This document shows positions 8,746 through 17,215 of a DNA stretch of 49,320 nt, one piece after another. Every line of letters begins with the position of its first letter. Position 1 is the stretch's first letter. The DNA is from Litorimonas sp964414555 (GTDB lineage Bacteria > Pseudomonadota > Alphaproteobacteria > Caulobacterales > Maricaulaceae). Position numbers and translations under genes: made by a program. Location of the stretch: the NCBI GenBank assembly GCA_964414555.1, contig CAYPWW010000015.1:1-49320 (forward strand), given 5' to 3'. The notes under the pieces are model-generated. The model searched no databases and was not told the DNA's origin. It saw only the letters and a list, made by a program, of their open reading frames with translations.

Positions 8746-9543
8746 CTATTCGTTCAGGGACCAGTTATAGTCATAACCATCAATCTTTGCACCCGCATCA
8801 ATCGCGGCCGCCAGATCAGCATCAGCATGTTCGCGGATATGCGCGAGGACAGAGGTTTTCGAGCCGCCAAAATCTTCATCAAACCATTTATAGATGGAAG
8901 ACACGGTCAGTTCGTCGCCGTCCACCACAACACCACGCGGCGAATTGATAAAATCACGCGCCGCTTGTTTCCGGTCCGCCTCCATGGTTTCTGCCGTCCA
9001 AGGCCGGTTCATCAGGTTGGGACACCCGACGCTGGCGCAATTCACCATGTAATGAATATAGGGCGAAGCGAAATCGACGCGCAGGATTTCATGCTCAATA
9101 TCGTCGAGGGAGAGCGTCTGGCCCTGCACCGTAATCGCATCGCGTTTCCACGGGCCCATCGAAAAGGCACCAGACTTGATCTTGCGGATCGATTTAACGG
9201 GGTAGTTCTCCAGCACGACTTTCAACGTGAGCGCATTATATAGGTTCGCCCAATAGGCAGTGGCTTCTGCCTCGGACATCTCGGCCGCATTCAGCGCCGC
9301 CAGCGCATCCGTGTAGGCTGTGATCGCAGCCAGCTCTCCCGCTGCATCCGCACCCGCATAGTCGAAACGATTCAAACCCTGCGCATCCGTCTCAATCCGG
9401 CGCGACAGAATATCGGCATAGCTTTGTTGGACAGTCGATTCTGTCATAGGAGCAGACTCCATTTGCGCCTGCGCCGTTAGGGGGGCTGCGCTTAGCAGTA
9501 AAAGCGGTATCAGTAATGTGCGCATAGGACGACCTTTCATCAT
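8746..9543 (-). CDS. DUF547 periplasmic protein
   Basis: The 265-residue product has a signal peptide (MRTLLIPLLLLSAAPLTAQAQ) and then a DUF547 domain, recognised by YWANLYNALTLKVVLENYPVKSI, then LDDIEHEILR, then INCASVGCPNL-like VNCASVGCPNL with its conserved Cys residues. The family is widespread in marine bacteria and has no settled function. It is first in the apparent DUF547-TVP38-disulfide reductase operon. Two starts are possible: ATG 9543 and ATG 9525; both have an AAAGG ribosome site at suitable spacing, and 9525 gives the more compact signal peptide. Confidence 0.85.
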   Translation of the reverse strand: MMKGRPMRTLLIPLLLLSAAPLTAQAQMESAPMTESTVQQSYADILSRRIETDAQGLNRFDYAGADAAGELAAITAYTDALAALNAAEMSEAEATAYWANLYNALTLKVVLENYPVKSIRKIKSGAFSMGPWKRDAITVQGQTLSLDDIEHEILRVDFASPYIHYMVNCASVGCPNLMNRPWTAETMEADRKQAARDFINSPRGVVVDGDELTVSSIYKWFDEDFGGSKTSVLAHIREHADADLAAAIDAGAKIDGYDYNWSLNE

Positions 9544-9645
9544 GCGCAGCCTTTACGCGACATAATCGGCGGTGTCAGGCCACGCTTGGCTCACAGATGC
9601 TCACGATTGCGTGGTTGAACCGGTAAATCTGCGTGAGAGCGCGGC

Positions 9646-9674
9646 TTGACAGTTTGCGCCTACGCGCCTATCTG
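9646..9674 (+). promoter_or_regulatory. Candidate sigma-70-type promoter for rpmH-rnpA-yidC
   Basis: A perfect -35 TTGACA (9646-9651) is followed after exactly 17 bp by TATCTG (9669-9674), a weak but acceptable -10. Transcription would begin near 9681, about 50 nt before the rpmH start. The 187-bp space from 9544 to 9730 holds no gene. Confidence 0.5.
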
Positions 9675-9730
9675 GCGGCTCTTGAGATACAGGTCTGTCC
9701 GTCAGACCCTTTGATGAGTGAGATTTTTCG

Positions 9731-9865
9731 ATGAAACGCACATTCCAGCCATCCAACCTCGTCCGCGCCCGCCGTCACGGTTTCCGTGCCCGTATGGCCA
9801 CGAAAAACGGCCGCGCCGTTCTGGCTCGCCGTCGTGCCAAAGGCCGTAAGCGCCTGTCCGCATAA
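9731..9865 (+). CDS. rpmH: 50S ribosomal protein L34
   Basis: A 44-residue, strongly basic protein starting MKRTFQPSNLVRARRHGF and ending RRRAKGRKRLSA. Length, start and composition match bacterial L34 throughout. It is followed by rnpA and yidC in the classic order found near many bacterial origins; no dnaA, parAB or gidAB genes are in this window. Confidence 0.98.
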   Translation: MKRTFQPSNLVRARRHGFRARMATKNGRAVLARRRAKGRKRLSA

Positions 9866-9885
9866 GACGAGCGTTTCTCGCGGTC

Positions 9886-10305
9886 ATGACCGCTGAACAT
9901 CATATGCCTGCCAAACTCGGGACGCTGAGAAAGCGGTCCGAGTTTTTGTTTGTGCGGGACGGTTTTTTTGCCGCCAAAGGCGCCGTGGTTGTGCAAATGC
10001 GCGCCCGCACACCAGAAGACACCGCCCCACCGCGTCAGGGGTTCACCGCGACCAAGAAAATCGGCAATGCCGTCACCCGTAATCGGGCCAAGCGCCGCCT
10101 CCGCGAAGCCGCGCGCGCTCTGTTGCCGGAACTTGGCCTGCCGGGTTACGATTACGTCTTTATTGCGCGAGGCGCGCATAAGGGCGCCGCCACAACTGCA
10201 CGGGAATTTACCGCACTGCTTGACGACGTCCGCAAAGCCCTCATAACCCTTTCGCGTCGGGCTGATACGTCCGGCACGGGCAACACGACAAAAAAGACGA
10301 CCTGA
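9886..10305 (+). CDS. rnpA: Ribonuclease P protein component
   Basis: The product (139 residues) is the small basic protein that assists RNase P RNA in maturing tRNA 5' ends. The family signature is clear: RKRSEFLFVRDG near the N-terminus, then GFTATKKIGNAVTRNRAKRRLREAAR, the RNR motif that binds RNA, then YDYVFIAR. The start is taken as ATG 9886; ATG 9904 would remove six residues. It follows rpmH by 20 bp and ends one base before the yidC start. Confidence 0.96.
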   Translation: MTAEHHMPAKLGTLRKRSEFLFVRDGFFAAKGAVVVQMRARTPEDTAPPRQGFTATKKIGNAVTRNRAKRRLREAARALLPELGLPGYDYVFIARGAHKGAATTAREFTALLDDVRKALITLSRRADTSGTGNTTKKTT

Positions 10306-10306
10306 C

Positions 10307-12160
10307 ATGAACGACCAAAAAAGATTTCTGCTCGCCATGGGCCTGTCGCTGATCGTGGTGCTGTTCTACTTCACCTTTGTCGACACGACGGCAGACCGCG
10401 CCCGCATTGACGCCCAGAATGAGGTCAATCGCGCCACAGCCGAACAGGTCATGCCCGAGGGCAACGTCGAAACAGCGCCTGCGCTGGTCGCGGAACCCCG
10501 CTCTCGCGAGGAACTGGTCACAGAAGGCCGTCGTATCAAGATCGACACGCCGAGCCTGTCCGGCTCATTCCTGACAACAGGGTCGCGCCTCGACGATATT
10601 ACATTGAAGAAATATGATGAGACGCTCGACCCTGAAGACGGGCAGGTCAATCTGCTCAATCCCGATGGCGGTGAACGCTCGGCCTATATCATCGATAACT
10701 GGACAGTTGTGGGTGGCGGAACCGGCGCATCGACGCAATGGGCCATTATTTCTGGCGATACGCTGACACCAAACACGCCGATCACCCTGCGCAAGGACGT
10801 TGGCGATATCCGCGTCGACCGCGTTATGAGCGTCGACGAAGAATATCTAATCACCCTGACCGATACGCTGACCAACACAGGCGCAGCCGAAAGCTCTATC
10901 GAGCGCAAAGGCGTCACGCGCCAAGTCGGCCTGCCCGATAATCTGACAAACTTCTTTATCATCCAAGAAGGCCCGATCTCTGTCATCGAGGGCAGCTATC
11001 ACGAGTGGAAATATAAAAAGCTGCGCAAAAAAGGTGCGTGGTCTGAGTCCGGCACGGGCGGCTGGGTCGGTTTGACCGATAAATATTGGATCCAAGCCGC
11101 GATTGCGCCGCAGGACCAGCCTCTGACCGCCAGCTATAATTATCGCCGCCTCAACGCGGATGATGTCTATGAGAATAGCTACACCACCGCGCCGATCACT
11201 CTTACACCGGGCGCGTCGATTACCTCTATTGGACATATGATCGCCGGACCAAAAGAGCGTCAAATGCTGGCGGGCTATGAGGATCAGGGCATTGAAGACA
11301 TGTCCAACGCGATTGGCTGGGGCAAGCTGAAGATCCTCGTGAAGCCGATCAACTTGGCGCTGTCTTGGTTGGGCGAGAAGCTGGGCAATTACGGCCTTGG
11401 CATTTTGGCGCTAACGCTCCTTATCAAGATCCTGATGTTCCCGCTCTATAACAAGCAATATGAGTCACAGGCCAAGATGAAGAAGGTCGCGCCAGCCCTG
11501 AAGAAACTTCAGACGCGCTATAAAGACGACCGGATGAAGCTCCAGAAGGAGATGATGAACCTCTATAAAACCGAGGGCGTCAATCCGATGGCGGGCTGCT
11601 TACCGATCATCCCGACGATCTTTGTGTTCTTTGCCCTCTACAAGGCCGTGTTTATCAACATCGACCTGCGCCACGAGAGCTTTATGGGCTATATTCAGGA
11701 TCTCTCCGCCCGCGATCCATTGTCCATCCTCAACGGCTTTGGCCTGTTCCCATGGGACAGCGCGCCCGCGGGTATTCCGGCATTTCTTGCTATTGGTCCG
11801 CTCGCGATCCTCTACGGCGCATCGATGAGCCTGATGTATATGTTGCAGCCGCAGCCAACGCTGGGCGCGTCCGATCAAGCCGCCATGCAGGCCAAAATCT
11901 TCAAGTTCATGCCATGGATTTTCATGTTCATTCTGGCCGCTTTCCCAGCGGGCCTGCTGATCTACTGGATCTGGAACAACATTCTGTCTTTCGGCCAGCA
12001 ATATTACATCACCCGCAAATTTGGCGTCGATACGCCGGTCGATAAATTCTTCCGCAAGATCACGGGCAAGCCGGAACCTGTCGCGGCGGGCGAGGCCATC
12101 GAGGTCGAGCCGAATAAGGTGAAGAAAAAGCCCCAAAAGACAAAACCAAAGAAAAAATAG
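10307..12160 (+). CDS. yidC: Membrane protein insertase YidC
   Basis: A 617-residue inner-membrane insertase/chaperone that works with or without SecYEG. It has an N-terminal helix (about 8-24), a large periplasmic domain to about 340, and the conserved five-helix Oxa1-like core with LTLLIKILMFPLYNKQYES, then KKVAPALKKLQTRYKDD and GVNPMAGCLPIIPTIFVFFALY. The C-terminus is very lysine-rich, as usual for ribosome contact. It lies one base after rnpA with no yidD in between, although many bacteria carry yidD there. Its TAG overlaps the GTG start of engB by one base. Confidence 0.97.
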   Translation: MNDQKRFLLAMGLSLIVVLFYFTFVDTTADRARIDAQNEVNRATAEQVMPEGNVETAPALVAEPRSREELVTEGRRIKIDTPSLSGSFLTTGSRLDDITLKKYDETLDPEDGQVNLLNPDGGERSAYIIDNWTVVGGGTGASTQWAIISGDTLTPNTPITLRKDVGDIRVDRVMSVDEEYLITLTDTLTNTGAAESSIERKGVTRQVGLPDNLTNFFIIQEGPISVIEGSYHEWKYKKLRKKGAWSESGTGGWVGLTDKYWIQAAIAPQDQPLTASYNYRRLNADDVYENSYTTAPITLTPGASITSIGHMIAGPKERQMLAGYEDQGIEDMSNAIGWGKLKILVKPINLALSWLGEKLGNYGLGILALTLLIKILMFPLYNKQYESQAKMKKVAPALKKLQTRYKDDRMKLQKEMMNLYKTEGVNPMAGCLPIIPTIFVFFALYKAVFINIDLRHESFMGYIQDLSARDPLSILNGFGLFPWDSAPAGIPAFLAIGPLAILYGASMSLMYMLQPQPTLGASDQAAMQAKIFKFMPWIFMFILAAFPAGLLIYWIWNNILSFGQQYYITRKFGVDTPVDKFFRKITGKPEPVAAGEAIEVEPNKVKKKPQKTKPKKK

Positions 12161-12849
12161 TGCAGCCGCCAAAGCACGAACCTGCGGAACCCCTCGCCTC
12201 TGCGCCGGAGTTCACACAGCAAGAGATCGAGGACGGCCGGCTGCTGTTCGCGCGTGACGTGACCTTTATGCTCTCGGTCGTAAACCTCGAGAGCTTGCCG
12301 CCCCCAGACCGTCCCGAGATTTGCTTTGCTGGCCGGTCCAATGTCGGCAAGTCGAGCCTGATCAACGCGCTAACGAACCGCAAGGGCCTCGCGCGGGCTT
12401 CCAACACGCCGGGGCGTACGCGAGAGCTGAATTATTTCAATGTCGATGAGCGGCTCAACCTCGTTGACCTGCCGGGCTATGGCTATGCGAAAGCGCCCAA
12501 GACCGAGATCGCAAACTGGACGCGACTGACGCGGGCATTTCTGCGCGGACGCGCGGGACTGCGGCGCGTGTTTTTGCTGATCGACAGCCGCCACGGGATC
12601 AAGCCCTCAGATATCACATTGATGGAAATGTTGGACGAGGCCGCCGTGACCTACCAGCTGGTGCTAACGAAAACGGACAAGATCAAACGCGCAGAGCTGG
12701 ACAAAGTTATGCGCCGGACGTCGCGCACCATCGCCAAGCGCCCAGCGGCGCATCCAGAGCTGATGGTGACAAGCTCGGAAAAGAAAACCGGCATCGACCT
12801 CTTGCGCGCTGAAATCGCAACTTTGGCCCTGCCGCCAAACGCGCTATAG
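12160..12849 (+). CDS. engB: Ribosome-biogenesis GTP-binding protein EngB (YihA/YsxC)
   Basis: This 229-residue TRAFAC GTPase is needed for 50S subunit assembly. G1 is GRSNVGKSSLINALT, the switch region includes ASNTPGRTRELNYF, G3 is VDLPGYGYAKA, G4 is TKTDK and G5 is the TSSEKKTG segment. The start is a GTG that shares its G with the yidC stop (TAGTG), suggesting coupled translation; the N-terminal 50 residues are less conserved, so a later start is possible. Confidence 0.95.
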   Translation: MQPPKHEPAEPLASAPEFTQQEIEDGRLLFARDVTFMLSVVNLESLPPPDRPEICFAGRSNVGKSSLINALTNRKGLARASNTPGRTRELNYFNVDERLNLVDLPGYGYAKAPKTEIANWTRLTRAFLRGRAGLRRVFLLIDSRHGIKPSDITLMEMLDEAAVTYQLVLTKTDKIKRAELDKVMRRTSRTIAKRPAAHPELMVTSSEKKTGIDLLRAEIATLALPPNAL

Positions 12850-12857
12850 CAACAGCC

Positions 12858-13718
12858 ATGCAACGCAGAAAAAACGAAACAGGTTGGACGAGCGCACAGG
12901 TGCTGTCAGAGGCTTTGCCCTTTATTCAGCGCCATGCGGGTCGCTGGATCGTCGTGAAATTCGGCGGTCATGCGATGGGGAGTCCAGAGCTGACAGCGGA
13001 ATTTGCTAAGGATATCGTCCTACTGCGACAGACAGGATTGCGCCCGATCGTCGTCCATGGCGGCGGGCCGCAGATCGGCTCTATGCTGTCGCGGCTGGAT
13101 ATTAAATCCGAATTCAAAGACGGCTTGCGCGTGTCCGATATGGAAACCGTCGGCGTCGCGGAAATGGTCCTTAGCGGGGCGATCAACAAATCCATCGTCT
13201 CGGCCATCAATGTTGCCGGCGGGAAAGCCGTCGGAATATCTGGACGCGATGCGCGGCTGATCACGGCGCGCGCGGTCAATGCGGATCTGGGCTTTACGGG
13301 CGAGCCTGTGTCCGTTGATGTTGGTCTGATCGAAACGCTGGCGCATCAGGACGCAGGCTTTATCCCCGTGATTTCGCCCATCAGCGCGGATGAAAACGGC
13401 GACGGCTATAATATCAATGCCGATACAGCCGCAGGCGTCATCGCCAGCGCTTTGGGCGCGGCACGATTGATGCTGCTGACCGATATCGAAGGCGTGATGG
13501 ACAAAGACAAGAACCTACTGACGGATTTGTCGGTGGATGAAACCCGCGCACTGATCGCGGATGGCACGGCGCAAGGCGGGATGATCCCGAAATTAAATAC
13601 CGCCATTGATGCCGTTGAAGGCGGGGTGAGCGCCGTCGTGATTCTCGACGGACGACGCGCGCATGGCTTGCTGGTGGAGCTGTTCACCGATGTTGGTGCC
13701 GGGACGTTGATCCGATGA
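12858..13718 (+). CDS. argB: Acetylglutamate kinase
   Basis: A 286-residue amino acid kinase for the second step of arginine synthesis, phosphorylating N-acetyl-L-glutamate. Visible motifs are VVKFGGHAM (phosphate binding), IVVHGGGPQIG, the KAVGISGRDA segment, NINADTAAG in substrate binding and LLTDIEGVMD. The N-terminal extension and the helix ALPFIQRHAG are usual for hexameric, arginine-inhibited enzymes. It starts 8 bp after engB, within the same run of plus-strand genes. Confidence 0.96.
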   Translation: MQRRKNETGWTSAQVLSEALPFIQRHAGRWIVVKFGGHAMGSPELTAEFAKDIVLLRQTGLRPIVVHGGGPQIGSMLSRLDIKSEFKDGLRVSDMETVGVAEMVLSGAINKSIVSAINVAGGKAVGISGRDARLITARAVNADLGFTGEPVSVDVGLIETLAHQDAGFIPVISPISADENGDGYNINADTAAGVIASALGAARLMLLTDIEGVMDKDKNLLTDLSVDETRALIADGTAQGGMIPKLNTAIDAVEGGVSAVVILDGRRAHGLLVELFTDVGAGTLIR

Positions 13719-13731
13719 GGATGGCCCGTTG

Positions 13732-14802
13732 ATGCTGCGTGCAAGTCTCCTAACGATAGGCCTTCTGGCCAGTGCCGCGACAGCGTCGGCGCAAGACACG
13801 ACGCCCGAGCAAACACCTACACCCACACCTCTGACAGGGGCCACGACGGATTGGGACATTTGCAACGAGACGAGCTTTATTCTGCGCTTTGCCGCTGCCT
13901 ATGTTCGCTCTGACCGGATGCAGGCCGTGGGGTGGACCTCTGTCCAGCCCGGTGTGTGCGAGCGGGTCAAGACGCCGCGCTCTAGCCCGCGATTCCTCTA
14001 TGCCGAGAGCGCCGACATACATCGCGGCGGCATCCGTGAATGGAAAGGCGAGATCGAACTTTGCGCAGCAGAAACAGACTTCGTGTCGGATGCCACGGAT
14101 AATTGTCAGCTAAAGAACCTTGGCACGCGCGATTATTTCGCGGTCAAACCGACCGAGCGCCGGACGGCCTTTATCGAACCGTCTGATTTTGGCGACAAAG
14201 CTGATATCGCGGGTGTGCAGCGCCTGCTGCGCGATGCGGGCTATGCCATTACGCGGGTCGATGGCCTGTCCGGGCGACGCACAGCCCGCACGATTGCAAC
14301 AGCTAAATCCGACCTTGGCTTAGAATCCGATGCCACGTCTCAAGACCTCATGGCGGCGCTGATCGCCCCCGCCGAAACGGCGCGTGCGGATGTTGGGTTG
14401 AACATTTGCAATGACAGCACGGAAAATGTCTTCGCCGCGATCGCCATTCAGGCCAATGGAACCTGGACCTCACGCGGGTGGTGGGCCGTCGCACCCGACA
14501 GCTGTACCAAGCCCTATGACGAGAGCCTGATCGGCACCCAGGCGCATGTCTTTGCCTTGCAAGCCGCCAAGAACGCGGACGGCACACCCGCGCCCGATCG
14601 CCGTTTGCAAGCCGGCACAGCCACGCCTTCGCAATATTGCATCGCGGAGAGTAAGTTCTCGGCTTTGGGCCAAGAAAATTGCGCGGACAAAGGCTATGCC
14701 GCAGCCAGCTTTCGCCCCGTCCCAACGGATGTCGACGGGCAAGTCATGCGCTTAACGGACGCCGATTTCGCTGCACCCTCACCGGACGGCTTGCGTCGCT
14801 AG
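13732..14802 (+). CDS. Exported protein with two DUF1036 domains
   Basis: The 356-residue product has a signal peptide (MLRASLLTIGLLASAATASA-QD). Two DUF1036-like units follow: WDICNETSFILRFAAAYV with GWTSVQPGVCERV, and LNICNDSTENVFAAIAIQ with GWWAVAPDSCTKP, each with paired Cys and Trp residues. Between them lies a peptidoglycan-binding-like helical stretch (GVQRLLRDAGYAITRVDG). DUF1036 is common in alphaproteobacteria and has no firm function. A TTG three bases upstream is also possible; ATG 13732 has GAGGA upstream. The gene follows argB by 13 bp. Confidence 0.82.
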   Translation: MLRASLLTIGLLASAATASAQDTTPEQTPTPTPLTGATTDWDICNETSFILRFAAAYVRSDRMQAVGWTSVQPGVCERVKTPRSSPRFLYAESADIHRGGIREWKGEIELCAAETDFVSDATDNCQLKNLGTRDYFAVKPTERRTAFIEPSDFGDKADIAGVQRLLRDAGYAITRVDGLSGRRTARTIATAKSDLGLESDATSQDLMAALIAPAETARADVGLNICNDSTENVFAAIAIQANGTWTSRGWWAVAPDSCTKPYDESLIGTQAHVFALQAAKNADGTPAPDRRLQAGTATPSQYCIAESKFSALGQENCADKGYAAASFRPVPTDVDGQVMRLTDADFAAPSPDGLRR

Positions 14803-14824
14803 CCACACACGTTAAGGCGGGCGC

Positions 14825-15514
14825 ATGCACGCAGACCTCGCCCATGTGAACAACTGGATTTTCGATCTGGATAATACGCTCTATCCGGCGGACGTCGAAT
14901 TTTTCGATCAGATCGTGCGCAAGATGAACGGTTTCGTCTCGCGCTATCTCAGCCTCGAGCCGGAAGCCGCGCTGCATTTGCAAAAAGATTATCTCGCTGA
15001 ATATGGCACGACCCTCTCCGGCATGATGGCCGTGCATGGCATGGATCCGGCCGTGTTCTTGGATTATGTCCATGACGTCGATCTGGACTTCCTGAAGCCC
15101 GATCCGAAACTGCGCGAGCATATCGCGGCGCTGCCCGGGCGAAAGTTCATCTATACGAATGGCTCAAAAGCCCACGCCAAGAATGTTGCCAGTCATCTGA
15201 AGCTGTTCGATCTGTTTGACGGGCATTTCGGGATTGAAGACGGCGACTATGTGCCCAAACCCAAGCGCCCGCCCTATGAGACATTCCTCGATGTGTTTGA
15301 CATCGATCCGACACGCGCGATTTTCTTTGAGGATAATTTGCGCAATCTGAAAGTCCCGAAAGACATGGGCATGGTCACGGTCCTCGTGACATCTAACGCC
15401 GATTGGAGCCACGAACCCGAAGCCGCCCGCCCCGCCAACGCAGACGCGAAAGCCGATTTCGTGGACCACGTGACTGGGAACCTGACGGCTTGGTTGGGTG
15501 CGAGATTAGCGTGA
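14825..15514 (+). CDS. HAD-family pyrimidine 5'-nucleotidase-like hydrolase
   Basis: The protein (229 residues) has the HAD motif I FDLDNTLYPA near residue 13-22, motif II YTNGSKAHA, motif III Lys in KPKRPPYE, and motif IV FFEDNLRN. The sequence LDNTLYP with the long helical cap is typical of the SDT1/pyrimidine 5'-nucleotidase group, which dephosphorylates UMP/CMP-like substrates. Its TGA overlaps the ATG of the next, broken gene by one base. Confidence 0.88.
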   Translation: MHADLAHVNNWIFDLDNTLYPADVEFFDQIVRKMNGFVSRYLSLEPEAALHLQKDYLAEYGTTLSGMMAVHGMDPAVFLDYVHDVDLDFLKPDPKLREHIAALPGRKFIYTNGSKAHAKNVASHLKLFDLFDGHFGIEDGDYVPKPKRPPYETFLDVFDIDPTRAIFFEDNLRNLKVPKDMGMVTVLVTSNADWSHEPEAARPANADAKADFVDHVTGNLTAWLGARLA

Positions 15515-16188
15515 TGAAAGATGCATTGCAGAACAATGAAGCACTCAAAAATCTCTTCATTGTATTTCAAAACGTCGACAGACCTGACAAACTCATATCT
15601 TGCGATTGCGGAAGTTGTTTTTCATCGCGAAACGCAGAAGCTCTGTATTCTCAAAGTTTAGAGAATATGCCCTCAAGCCTCGTCTGAAAATTCTTCAACG
15701 ATCAATTGGTCTTGGCCGACAAAAAAGGCTTCAAATATTTATTTCCTGCCTTTGCAAAAACACTTTCAGACCAAGCCGAAACAGGAGAAATCAACACTGA
15801 ATTTATGATGTTTGTATTCGGCCGAAGTTTACAGCAAGCCGACCTGGAAAGCTGGAGCAGCTCAGAGCAGGCTGTCCTTTGGGATTGGTTTGAAAGCCTC
15901 ATGTGTGAATTCCTACAGCGAGGGAACTTGGACGACTTTGATGAGATGGTCTGCAGTCTTATTCGCCCAGAATATAATTGGACGCGGTATACAGCACTAC
16001 TTTTGAAACCAAGGTTTAGATCGGCTAAGCTCGGACATATTGCCTATTTTTGTCCGTGGGCGAACAACTATGAGGCTGCGCCCAGTGGTTTCGAGATCAC
16101 GTCGTCGGATAGCGATGGTCTCGCCCCAAAGCACAAAGAGGCTTATTATGGCTGGATGCTCGATAACATAAGCGAGTCCCAAATTTAG
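15514..16188 (+). pseudogene. Hypothetical gene interrupted by an in-frame TGA
   Basis: From ATG 15514 one reading frame codes for MKDALQNNEALKN onward through a CDCGSC cysteine motif. It meets TGA at 15685-15687 and then continues without change of frame for 166 codons (KFFNDQLVLADKKGFKYLF to SESQI). The sequence after the stop reads as ordinary protein (FKYLFPAFAKTL), so a nonsense change, a sequencing error or readthrough is likely. I recall a similar layout (HCDC-type cysteines then a FxxFLP segment) in uncharacterised bacterial proteins but cannot name the family. The gene is clearly more AT-rich than its neighbours. Translation could restart at TTG 15706. Confidence 0.6.
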
Positions 16189-16304
16189 CAAATCAACCTC
16201 CCAGAAGGGGACGATCAGCACTTTTTACCAACGCCAGATGAACGACGCGTGCCTGCGACATCCTTCACCTTGACCGGGCCAACGACACCACCCACATCTA
16301 TCAT

Positions 16305-16487
16305 ATGACCGACCGCACCAAACCTGCCATTGCGATCAACCTGAACAAGGTGAACTGCCCGCGTTGTAAATTGGCGCAGCCAAAGTTCCGCCTGCCTACG
16401 AGCTGGCGTCAGTTCTTTTTCGGTGGCTGGACGTGTGAGCGCTGCCACACAGATATGGACAGCTTTGGACGCCCCATTTTCGATTGA
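16305..16487 (+). CDS. Small zinc-ribbon protein
   Basis: A 60-residue product with two Cys-x2-Cys knuckles, NCPRCK and TCERCH, separated by a LPTSWRQFFFGGW segment and ending FGRPIFD. The pattern, a single four-cysteine zinc ribbon with a conserved RQ..GGW centre, fits a small uncharacterised family. No clear ribosome-binding site is seen before ATG 16305. An overlapping minus-strand frame (16215-16448) lacks any recognisable feature. Function unknown. Confidence 0.6.
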   Translation: MTDRTKPAIAINLNKVNCPRCKLAQPKFRLPTSWRQFFFGGWTCERCHTDMDSFGRPIFD

Positions 16488-16527
16488 GGCGTTTGACTAG
16501 TCGCGCAGGGCTTCCTATCTGCTCTGC

Positions 16528-17009
16528 ATGACTGTTAGACCAATATTGACCGTTCCCAACCCGATCCTGAAACAGGTGTCAAAACCCGTGGCCGAGGTCA
16601 CGGATGAAACCCGTAAGCTGATGGATGATATGTTGGAAAGCATGTATGCCGCCTATGGCATCGGCCTCGCCGCCGTGCAGATCGGCGAGCCTGTCAATGT
16701 CATCGTCATGGATCTGGCCGTAGACGGCGAAAAACCTGCTCCCCAATATTTCGTGAACCCTGAGATTTTGGAAACGGTCGAAGAGACCAAGCCCTATAAT
16801 GAAGGCTGCCTATCCGTGCCGGATGTCTTTGACGATATTGATCGNNNNNNNNNNNNNNNNNNNNNNNNNNNNNNNNNNNNNNNNNNNNNNNNNNNNNNNN
16901 NNNNNNNNNNNNNNNNNNNNNNNNNNNNNNNNNNNNNNNNNNNNGCCTGAAACGCGACCGCGCGGTGAAAAAGGTGATGAAGGCGGAAAAGCTAAAGGCA
17001 GCAGGTTAG
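16528..17009 (+). CDS. def: Peptide deformylase, interrupted by assembly gap
   Basis: The enzyme removes the formyl group from nascent N-terminal methionine. The first 105 residues carry motif 1 GIGLAAVQIG and motif 2 EGCLSVPDVF. The run of 100 N then hides motif 3 (HExxH, metal ligands). After the gap LKRDRAVKKVMKAEKLKAAG and TAG form the usual C-terminus, but in another frame relative to the start. This is explained if the real gap is about 140 bp rather than 100: that length both restores frame and supplies the roughly 47 missing residues. fmt follows a little downstream, the common def-fmt pairing. Confidence 0.92.
16845..16944. other. Assembly gap (100 N) within def
   Basis: A placeholder run of exactly 100 N. 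The reading frames of def on either side disagree by one base, so the true length is not 100. Confidence 0.95.
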
Positions 17010-17206
17010 TGCGCGCAAAGTTCAAGAACACAGCTAGACGGATGACCGCCTTGGCCATGTTGCTTTTCACGGCGTCCGGAACGGTAGCAGGGCAAATCCT
17101 GCCCGTTGATACGATGGAAACTTGCCACTCATTTCAAACAGAAGAGATATTTCCTAGGTGTTCACACTGTGACATTTCTTTCTGCAAGTCCGTTTTCAAA
17201 GATTGA
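17009..17206 (+). CDS. Small Cys-containing, possibly exported peptide
   Basis: A GTG overlaps the def stop (TAGTG) and opens a 65-codon frame. The product has a basic start (VRAKFKNTARR), a hydrophobic run MTALAMLLFTASGTVAG resembling a signal peptide, and a short tail with four cysteines (ETCHSF, PRCSHC, SFCKSVF). ATG 17042 is an alternative start. It fits exactly between def and fmt (9 bp before the latter). The AT-rich composition and lack of a known family leave it uncertain. Confidence 0.4.
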   Translation: MRAKFKNTARRMTALAMLLFTASGTVAGQILPVDTMETCHSFQTEEIFPRCSHCDISFCKSVFKD

Positions 17207-17215
17207 TATAATTCG

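Noticed and set aside
15685..15687. Selenocysteine reading of the in-frame TGA
   Set aside because: No SECIS-like hairpin stands out just after the TGA and the sequence context is not that of a redox site.
16215..16448. 77-codon minus-strand frame opposite the zinc-ribbon gene
   Set aside because: No recognisable motif; the plus-strand frame has ordered Cys-x2-Cys pairs.
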